Shown in pieces: positions 55,939-64,000 of a DNA stretch of 64,000 bases. Every line of letters begins with the position of its first letter. The first letter of the stretch is position 1. This DNA comes from Artocarpus heterophyllus (taxonomy: Eukaryota > Streptophyta > Magnoliopsida > Rosales > Moraceae). Location of the stretch: positions 18,635,274-18,699,273 of the forward strand of contig CM046350.1 of NCBI GenBank assembly GCA_025403435.1. The letters are read 5' to 3'. Position numbers and translations under genes: made by a program. Below the pieces are notes generated by a model. That model searched no databases. It was not told the origin of the DNA and saw nothing but the letters and a program-made list of their open reading frames with translations.

Positions 55939-57076
55939 AGAGAAGGGGAATCACATAGCCAAAAAAAAAAAAAAGAGAAGAATTTACCCAGTTGTTTCCT
56001 CGTATTCCTGCCCCTCCGTTAAAATGGCGTTCTCTTTCAAATTATGAAAAGAAAAAGGGCATTGGAGACAATCAGCCGACCGAGAAAGTAATATTCTCCC
56101 TTCAAAAAAAAAGAAGTAATATTCTCCACAAAAGGGCACAAAACTTAGAAAAGTTAAAAAATGACGTTATGACAATACTTCCCCCAAATGATGGACACAA
56201 AGGCGTATTATCCTTGCAGATGGACTTATATTTTTTTATGCAATTGCAGACGGGGATATGTTGAAAAAGGAGCCAAAAAAATTTTTGAAATGTGTTAAGA
56301 TGAACTGAAAAAGGGTAAAGCTTTGGTCCTGCCTGTTAGAAATGGTAGACTTTTATGGGATATTGAGGTAAATAAATTTTTTAAAAGTATTTTTAAAATA
56401 AGTATAATAATTTTTTAAATTAAGTAAATAGTGATTTATTGTTGATAAACTTGTCAACTTTATTAATGATAAGCTCAACAATTTTGTCAAGGTTTATCAT
56501 CGATAAACAACCATTTATATAATTTTAAAAAATAACCATTTATTTTAAAAAGACAACTAAAACTATTACACGGCCTAATTTTTAACTTTTTTTATTTACT
56601 TTCTCTAGTTAATAAAAATAGTTTAGTCTTTTTACCTTTCCATTTGTTGTCCATTTTAACTTTGTTTTGCTTTTATTTTTCAATAAGCAATAATAGAAAC
56701 CCTAGAAGCTCTTTTTCTTTCCCCTTACTTTCTCTCTACTTTGGCTTTTGAATAATTTCATTACCAAGAGTAGTTGGTGTTCTTCACTTGATTATTAATC
56801 ACCCTAGGTCTTACTTTACCCATATCAATAATCTTGTTATAAGGCAACACAAATAACGAAATAGGACTCCATATATAAGGACACAATTTAACTAACAAAT
56901 AACATACATATAATAAAAATTATAGCACGTTTCCCTATTACGAGAAATAATGAGAGTTCACAAAACACACACCCAAAATAAATAACTAAAAAAAAAAAAA
57001 AAAAAACCAAAACCACAACTTAAACCATAAACTTTAAGATCATTAGTAAAGATCAAACCCACGAAACACTGGTCAA
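55939..57076. other. 3' flank of the intact DRP4 gene
   Basis: AT-rich with A runs near 55960 and 56990. A few short open frames lack motifs. 56430-56560 holds inverted TTTATCGATAAAC-like words (TTGTTGATAAAC, GTTTATCATCGATAAAC). No gene. Confidence 0.5.
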
Positions 57077-59125
57077 TTAGGTAGAAGCAATCCTATCCAT
57101 GATGTTGGCCAAGATCTCCTTGCATTCCTTGAGCTTCTTGACACTCGCAGTCAGCCTGACACGCTTTGCAGCAACAGAAGGCGATTCCTCCATCAACCTC
57201 TCAATCCCATACCCATGTGGAGCCATCAACTCACTCACAATCTCCATTTCCAACTCCTTATTCACGAGGTTATTGACACTCAGCTGCAGATGCAAAGCCA
57301 TGGAATCCACAAGCCGTCTCAACACAATTCTCCAATAAGCTATTATTCTCATTCTCAGATCAAATGCCTGGTCGAGAAGATGCCTGGACGGCCTCAGATT
57401 TCCCATCGGAATCAAACCAAAGCCTTCCAGATTCGTTTGGTAGCGCTTATTGTCGTCGATATTTCTCATGAACTCCTCCTTTTGGGCCATGAGCCTGTTC
57501 CATTCAGATAAGAATTCCGGGTTACAAGTATAATCTGTCAACTTCTCCATCTCTACAATCTCCTTAACCCACTCCATCGACCGGTCTTTCATCTTCTCGA
57601 TCAGATTAAGCCCCGCTCTTCTTGTCGAAATCTGAAGCTGGTAATAATCTTCGACGTGACGCATCAACACAGAGATCACTACTTGCTCAATATAGTCCCA
57701 AACTTTTCCAACAAAGTCAGTGGGAATATTTGATATTCCACTCACTTTCTCTTGTAGTATCGCGAGGAAGGCGGTTCGGGGGAGGAAATTCGGGAGTGAA
57801 ATCTCCTTGGCTTCCTCCAAATGCTTGATCTCCTCCATTAGAAAGTTTCCAGCTCGATCGCTGTATGGAGATTCGTTAAGTTCATCGGAGAAATTGTTGA
57901 GCTTTTCCACTAACCTTGCAGTACAATGCATTTGTTTCTCATCTGGGTACTCGTCGAATTCTCCTCTGATCAAAATTTTCTTCAGCGATTCCTTCACTAA
58001 CCCGATGATCCTCATGAACGCCGTCATGGCTTCCGCCTCAGAAGACATGGCCTTAGGCAGCTTCTTGAACTCGACCAGATTGTAATTTAGCTTATCATTG
58101 ATCTTCTTAACAATGTCGGGCAAGTTTCTTGCTATGCTCTTGGCTTGAATCTGCATAAGCTTCTCTGCCAAGACCGGAACCCCGACAATCGACTCGTCGA
58201 TCTTCGAAAGCAGAGGATGCGAAGAGAAAAGCCTGGACTCTTCAATCCTCGCTTCTTCGTAAGACTCATCACCAATTCTGTTCCTAACACAAATATAACC
58301 GAGACCAATATTCACATCATCGGAGGTAACCTTCTCGAGAAGACCTTCGGGATATTTGTCACACTTGGTGACCACAGCAAGAGTTCTCTCTCCGTTCTTG
58401 TCAACATCCCGCGACATCCGAATCGACTCGCAAGTCGGAAAATCGACAGTCGTGGACAAAACATTAAGTATAATGCTGGCTTCTGGTTTGATATATTCCA
58501 CGATGATGTCCTTTATCTGGTCGTAGATGTTCTCAGGCTGGTCTAAAACAGCGACTCTGGTGATCCCAGGAAGATCGACCATGGTCAAATCAGGAACGCC
58601 CTGTTTCTTCACAGTAAGAGTCAGAGTTTTCTTGGATATCCCCTTTCCACTGCCGGCGATCTCGCCCGTCGCCAGATTTATGGCTTCCGAGATGTTTTCT
58701 TCCGTGGTGGGAACGATTTTGCCGTTGTACTCCAAGAAAAGCTCCGGTACGGGAGCGGAGTGGTTCTGGAGTCTCATGACAAGAGGGACTCTGGTGCAGA
58801 TGCCCAGGCCACGAGGGAGGTTGATGCGGGCGAGAGACTCGAGGACGGAGGACTTGCCGGAGGACTGATCGCCGACGACGACGATGGTGGGGAGCTCGAT
58901 GCCTTCCTCCATAACCATGAGGTTTCGGAGCTTGTCGACGGCATCGAGGACGGGGCGAATACGGTCATTGAAGGAGGAGACGATTGGTGCTGCCGTTGTT
59001 GCTGCTGCGACGACGGCCAAGTGGTTGTCTTGATCATTGTCGTTTAGGTTTAGCTTTGAGAGTGAGAAGCTTCCTTCTTGGGATCGTTTGATTAGGGAGC
59101 AAATTGGGTCATTGTAGTACTCCAT
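57077..59125 (-). CDS. DRP4C: Dynamin-related protein 4C-like GTPase (intact)
   Basis: A single 682-codon exon with ATG at 59125 and TAG at 57077, the usual intronless layout and size of plant DRP4 proteins. These are Mx/dynamin-family large GTPases whose role in plants is poorly known; other dynamin-related proteins act in membrane fission or remodelling. GTPase domain about 50-325: P-loop GDQSSGKS at 85-92, switch Thr in ICTRVP (111), DLPG at 184-187, TKCD at 253-256. A middle/stalk region follows. The GTPase effector domain lies about 580-682 (Arg/Leu-rich AYWRIVLRRLVDSMALHLQL, MEIVSELMA, GIERLMEESP). There is no PH domain, Pro-rich tail or transmembrane segment, so it is cytosolic or membrane-peripheral. 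Its broken relative lies about 10 kb away on the same strand. Confidence 0.93.
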   Translation of the reverse strand: MEYYNDPICSLIKRSQEGSFSLSKLNLNDNDQDNHLAVVAAATTAAPIVSSFNDRIRPVLDAVDKLRNLMVMEEGIELPTIVVVGDQSSGKSSVLESLARINLPRGLGICTRVPLVMRLQNHSAPVPELFLEYNGKIVPTTEENISEAINLATGEIAGSGKGISKKTLTLTVKKQGVPDLTMVDLPGITRVAVLDQPENIYDQIKDIIVEYIKPEASIILNVLSTTVDFPTCESIRMSRDVDKNGERTLAVVTKCDKYPEGLLEKVTSDDVNIGLGYICVRNRIGDESYEEARIEESRLFSSHPLLSKIDESIVGVPVLAEKLMQIQAKSIARNLPDIVKKINDKLNYNLVEFKKLPKAMSSEAEAMTAFMRIIGLVKESLKKILIRGEFDEYPDEKQMHCTARLVEKLNNFSDELNESPYSDRAGNFLMEEIKHLEEAKEISLPNFLPRTAFLAILQEKVSGISNIPTDFVGKVWDYIEQVVISVLMRHVEDYYQLQISTRRAGLNLIEKMKDRSMEWVKEIVEMEKLTDYTCNPEFLSEWNRLMAQKEEFMRNIDDNKRYQTNLEGFGLIPMGNLRPSRHLLDQAFDLRMRIIAYWRIVLRRLVDSMALHLQLSVNNLVNKELEMEIVSELMAPHGYGIERLMEESPSVAAKRVRLTASVKKLKECKEILANIMDRIAST

Positions 59126-59248
59126 TTTTCTTGGTTGGAGAGTGAGAGAGGGAAAAAGGTTTGGCAGGGGAGAGAAGGAAGAGAATACAAGTAGACTAGT
59201 AGTGTGGGAATGGAAACTCTGGAGAGTGGAGTGGAGGGGCTGTGCTTG

Positions 59249-59258
59249 TTATATAGAG
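59249..59258 (-). promoter_or_regulatory. TATA box candidate of the DRP4 gene
   Basis: The - strand reads CTCTATATAAC about 125 bases upstream of the ATG at 59125. The region between is AG/CT-rich, typical of a plant 5' leader. Single strong TATA element in this stretch. Confidence 0.55.
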
Positions 59259-59715
59259 GTTCAATGGAGGGAGTGAAACAGGAAAAAAGAAGAAGAAGAA
59301 GAAGGAGGTTGCTTTACTTTTTGTAGCAGGTGATAATTAAATTCCACGTACGAAGCGACGTTTAGTTTTTAAAATTTGTGAAGATATTTTTGTTTTGTAA
59401 ATTATAAATTTTTTAAGAATTTATGTTAAGAGTGTTTTGAAAATTTTTATCTTAAAAAATATATGAAAATATTTTTAAAAATTTTAAAAACAAAAACAAA
59501 CCGGGTTGAACGTATGTAGCGTTTGAAAGGTGTTGGATATATATTTTAATATAATTTTGTTTTATATTATAGTATGTAAGAATATATTTTTATTTTATAC
59601 TATAACATACGTGAGCATTATCTGTTTTAAGTTGTTAACTTTTTTCTTTGTCAAAGAAAAATCATTATTAATTTTTATTTTTTTATATGATCGAGCATAA
59701 CAAATAATAACAAGA

Positions 59716-60257
59716 CAGATCTGTTTGGTAAATGGATTCGAATTAGTGATTTGATTTGAGTTATTATGATTTAGATTAGGATTTGAGTTAGTGATTTGAA
59801 TTGTTATCCGAATTGGTGTTTGGATGTACATTTTAATCTGAGTGTGGAATAAAATTGAAATTTATGTTTTGAGATATAGTGAAAATAATTTTTGATTTAT
59901 TAACAAATCTAATAAAATCTTAATGTTAATGATCTTAAAAACTATGCAATATGAATCTTAATTTATTCCTCTCTTCGCTAGGAACACTATGAAAAAAGAA
60001 TCATCTCAATTAGATACAAATAAAGAAGTTATGATTTTTTTCCTCAAATATAGGAGAAAGAATTTTAATTTTTACTGTAGTAGAGGTATTCGAGTATCAA
60101 AAGTTTAAAGAAAATAAGAACTCTAAAAACTTAGATTCTTAATACTTAAAGGATTCAAATTTTAGGGGAAATAAATACGTATCTAAAGGATTCTTGGTAC
60201 TCGAATCTAAATTTGAGTCCATTGAATCCAAATAATAGTCAAAACAAACAGACCCTT
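59716..60257. mobile_element. Miniature element, copy 1 (pair with 60766-61356)
   Basis: About 540 bp with ends resembling AGATCTGTTTGG and the complement of ACAAACAGACCCT. Aligns collinearly with 60766-61356, including GATTTGAGTTAGTGATTTGA, AAAAAGAATCAT and GTTATGATTTTTT blocks. Non-coding; probably hAT-type by its GTTTGG ends. Confidence 0.65.
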
Positions 60258-60549
60258 AGTCTTTTCTAATATAAAATTAAAAAAAAAAAACTTGTAGTAC
60301 TCTCCAACTATAGAATCTTTGTCAATTTTTTGAATGTCACGTTTTATTTAATTCTAAATTATTTTAATTTTATCATTAATTAGAATTGTTCTTATACTTA
60401 ATGTGACAAATAAAAATTATAGCTTTTTAACAAAGTATTTACACATTTTCATGAGTCAACAGTAAAAGAGTAATATAAAGAACAAATAATTAATAACGTT
60501 TAACTAGTAGTTCACGTATCTTACTATTCGAGATCGCTTTACTAAACGA

Positions 60550-60667
60550 GACCGTTTGGTTCATAGATTTGAATAGAGAATTTGAATGAAAATTTAAATT
60601 TTTGTGAGAGAAAATACTGTAGCAAAATGATTCAAATTAGGATTTGAGCCACGAAACAAACGGGCCC
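60550..60667. mobile_element. Short MITE of 118 bp
   Basis: Inverted ends: CCGTTTGGTTCATAGATTTGAAT at the left, and the complement of GATTTGAGCC-ACGAAACAAACGGGCCC at the right. The core is shared with 5598-5690. Lies between the two larger related miniature elements. Confidence 0.6.
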
Positions 60668-60765
60668 GTAACACTTGCTTAACTTACTCTTTTTGAAATA
60701 CTAAATAGAGAAATTGTTTCAAGTAGTAATTTTGTTGTTTAATTGGTAAATAATAGTGGTAGTTT

Positions 60766-61356
60766 TAGGGTCTATTTGGTAATAAATTTGAATTAGTGAT
60801 TTGATTTGAGTTAGTGTGATTTGAATTAGGATTTGAGTTAATGATTTAAATTATTATCAGTGATTTGAATTAGGATTTGAGTTAGTGATTTGAATTATTA
60901 TCCGAATTGACGTTTAGATGTGCATTTAAGTTTTAATCTGAATATAGAATAAAATTGGAATTTGTGTTTAAAAAGGTAGTGAAAGTAGTTTTTGATTTAT
61001 AAACCAATCTAATAAAATCAATGTTAATGGTCCTAAAAAATATGCAATATGGATCTTAATTTATTCATCTCTTCACTAGAAACACAATAAAAAAAGAATC
61101 ATCTTAATTGGATAATAAATAAAAAAGTTATGATTTTTTTTTTGAATATAAGAGAGAGAATTTTAGTTTTTACTGAAGTAGAGATATCCGAGTATCAAAA
61201 GTTTAGGGGGAGTTAGAACTTTGAAAACTTAGATTCTTGATACTCAAAGGATTCAGATTTTGGAGAAACAAACACGTATTTAAAGGATTCTTAATACTCG
61301 AATCCAAATTTGAATCCAAAGAATCCAAAGAGTTCTTCAAACAAATGGGCTCTTAA
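60766..61356. mobile_element. Miniature element, copy 2
   Basis: Ends TAGGGTCTATTTGG and the complement of AAACAAATGGGCTCTTA. Same family as 59716-60257 but with an extra internal repeat of ATTTGAATTAGGATTTGAGT near 60860. Confidence 0.65.
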
Positions 61357-62160
61357 AAATACGTAGAGAATAACATTTTTAATATTTTACAAACCCCCAA
61401 ATACCCCTATTAAATTTTGATATCAAACTCTATCATTAAAGAAAAAAAAGAAAATAATTATACTCTATCTTTCTCTCTCCTTAACTCTCCTCTCTCATCC
61501 CTCCTCTGGCAAGGGAATCCATCGCTCACAGCCAAGCTTCAACGCCACCACCTGAAAAATGCGCTCTAGAGATGGCAAAACACCCGAGAAGTATCTTTGA
61601 CGAGCAATGGGCAGCTTTCAATGGAGATTGTGATCGCTACGGAGAAAAGTCACGACATTTTCCCTGTAGATGGCGACAAAGTTAGGTGAGGATCTTTAAG
61701 ATTTTGGTTGTCCTCAACTTTTGAGTCGATTGAAGATGGATGTGAGTAGCGAGTCATGACAGATCGGGAAGAGAGATGACGACAACACGACTCTATGTTG
61801 CCAACCCTGACGACAACGAGTGACGTATGACCACGTGGCTACCGACATTGCAAGGAATTGGCTCAGTCTAGTCCTATGGAGGCAAGTGGTCTCATCAGAC
61901 GACCTTCGCATTGGCGACGTATGGATGGCTACTCAAGAGCGTCGCCAGAGCATGACGGTAGATTACTAGAGTTGTAAAATCTTAGGATTTTTTGTATGGA
62001 ATTTTTAGCTTCTTTCTTATACGGAGGGTTTTTTTTTTATATAGTGATATGAAATCTGTTTCTTTTAATGTTGTCAAATTTGTGTATTTACTGGCTGTCT
62101 GTAATGTCACTAGTGACGTTGATGTCTAGCAATATCATTGGTAAACATTTGTATTTATAT
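61357..62160. other. Intergenic, partly GC-richer region
   Basis: 61540-61980 is richer in GC than its surroundings, but open frames are short (a 65-codon one on the - strand at 61714-61911) and without recognisable motifs. No gene called. Confidence 0.45.
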
Positions 62161-62760
62161 AAAAATACTATATTTTCATGTAAATATAGTCTTTCCTCGT
62201 AGGTGGAGACGTAACTAGTGCCGATGGTGTCTGGCAACTTAGCTGATAGATTTTTGTTTTTACATAGAAATACAGTGTTTCCATATAAATATAGTATTTC
62301 TTAGTCATTGGCGACATCGCCAATGCCCGTGGTGTCTGCAGGCATGGAGATTTTGTATTTCCATGTTAATATTGTATTTTGTAGCAATCGGTGGTTAGAT
62401 GACATCGTCGTTTTTTTTTTTATTTATATAGAATATTGTATCTCCATGTTAATATAGTATTTGCCGGCCACCGATGACATCGCCAGTGTTGGTAATGTTC
62501 AATGACGTTGCAGGTAATTTTTTGTATTTACATAAAAATATGATATTTATATGTTAATATTGTATTTCCTGACCGCCAATGATTTGACGCTGTTGTCGGT
62601 TTTTTTTTTTTGTATTTATATAGAAATATAGTATTTCCATGTTAATATAGTATTTTCCAGCTGCCGGCGATGTTGCCTTGTTGGTGATGTTCGACGATGC
62701 CAGGAAATATTGTGTTTTGGAGAAATATTGTATTTTTAGAGAAATACTGTATTTACCACC
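62161..62760. repeat. Degenerate minisatellite, six units of about 80-107 bp
   Basis: Each unit has ATATAGAAATA-TAGTATTTCCATGTTAATATAGTATTT followed by a GC-richer GGCCGCCGATGACATCGCC-like stretch and a T run. Anchors lie near 62178, 62281, 62361, 62443, 62551 and 62638. Non-coding, AT/GC-alternating. Confidence 0.7.
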
Positions 62761-63109
62761 AAACGATGCCGATAAGGCGAATGGGTAGATAAAGAGGAAA
62801 AAGAGGCAATAGTATTTTGGGATTTTTGTTCTCAATTTCTCATAAGACAAATCTAAATTTCTCATGATATATTATTTAATATATTTTTTGAAAACATATA
62901 ACGTTATTTATTAATTCTTAATCTTAATCTATTATTTTGCTTTTTCTCCCTAATAAGTATTCATCAACCTTATATACTTATAACGTATACTTGGGTCTCC
63001 ATTCTGTATAGAAAAAATATGTAAGGATATTGGATGGAAACATTTTAGGACACGTAGTTGATTGGAACATTATCAGTATACGTTTTAAAACCGTTAGATT
63101 TATCATAAA

Positions 63110-63725
63110 TATTTTTTCTACAGATATGATAACTGAAATACAGATATCTATTGTTGAGTATCTCTTTCGGTTGCCATTGGAAAAATTGCCAATATTTTAC
63201 CTCTCAAGGAAGTTGGATTTTTACCCCATAGGAATAAAATCTCATTACTCATAAAATTGAAGATCTAATATATAGTATACTTTTTAAATAAGGACCTCTT
63301 ATATAGTGTACTTTTTAGATGTAATGGTTGGAATACAAAAATTCATTGTTGAGTATTTTTTTCGGTTGCCACCAGAAAAATTGCCAACATTTTAGCTCTC
63401 AAGGAAATTAGAAAAGAAAAAACCTTTTTATCCCATGGTTTTCAAACCTTATAACTCATAAAATTAAAAATTTTAGTCTAATATATAGTGTACTTTTTAA
63501 ATAAGAACATATTATATCATGTACTTTTTAAATATGATAGCTGAAATATAGATATCTATTACTAAGTATTATTTTCGGTTGCCACTGAAAAATTTACCAA
63601 TATTTTAGCTCTCAAGGAAATTGAAAAAGAAAAAACCCTTTTATCATATAGGATTAAAACCTATTATCTACAAAATTCAAGATTTTAGCTTAATACATAA
63701 TGCCTTTTTAAGATAAAGATCTATT
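63110..63725. repeat. Three tandem units of about 200 bp
   Basis: Units start near 63123, 63318 and 63531. Each carries ATATCTATTG/A, TTTCGGTTGCCA(C/T), TTTTAGCTCTCAAGGAA, a ...ACCCTTTTATC block and AATATATAGTGTACTTTTTA. Divergence between units suggests age. No coding potential. Confidence 0.75.
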
Positions 63726-64000
63726 ATTTTATAAACAACAAAAGTTGTAACTATAAAAAGTTAATTAATAAAATGTTTAATACATGGGTTAAAATTATTA
63801 GTTAAATTTTTTTTTTATAATATATACAAGTTTAACATTATATAGTATTTTTTATTATTATTATAATATATAAAAATTTTACGGTACTTGTAACGGAAAA
63901 AAAGGGTATGACCTTGTGAAACTTATAAGATTGCTTGTTGGAGAAGGATAAATAAGAAAAGCTTTGTGATAGGTCATGTCATAGCGTACAAAGCAGGTAT

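Noticed and set aside
61714..61911. 65-codon open frame on the - strand
   Set aside because: Too short, no motif, and located in degenerate repeat-rich DNA.

Overview
This is eudicot-type plant nuclear DNA: AT-rich, intron-bearing receptor-kinase genes with GT-AG junctions, an intronless dynamin-related gene, and many LTR retrotransposons, DNA transposons and miniature elements. No prokaryotic, plastid or rRNA/tRNA signal was seen. The species cannot be named from the sequence alone.

Host genes. Three LRR-malectin receptor-like kinases (LRR-RLK subfamily VIII-2, At1g53430/At1g07650 type) lie on the + strand. Copy A (1-3558) is cut by the window edge. Copy B (23939-30236) can be assembled into 24 exons giving an uninterrupted 1024-residue protein. 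Copy C (38248-44808) has the same 24-exon layout but carries three in-frame stops in two ectodomain exons. A and C are near-identical even in introns and 3' flanks, while B between them is more diverged. Two dynamin-related DRP4-type genes lie on the - strand: a broken one (45359-47384) convergent with copy C, and an intact 682-residue one (57077-59125).

Mobile elements. 7374-15576 is a complete, young LTR retrotransposon in - orientation, with near-identical 1973-bp LTRs, a 5-bp target duplication, an initiator-tRNA-Met primer site and a polypurine tract. I see no gag or pol in it. It carries two sense ORFs: an intronless LONELY GUY (cytokinin-activating enzyme) homologue and a small basic Cys-cluster protein. 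16698-22790 is a degenerate hAT transposon split by a related solo LTR (18648-21041). The solo LTR has a different U3 segment containing seven W-box cores at about 10-bp spacing. 31232-37535 is a rearranged, multiply broken Ty1-copia element between copies B and C. The right third of the window is mainly miniature inverted-repeat elements and minisatellites around the intact DRP4 gene.

The most notable item is the retrotransposon with the captured LOG gene. Its coding content looks like a plant-hormone enzyme plus a nucleic-acid-binding-type protein instead of its own replication genes, so it would have to rely on another element's proteins to move.
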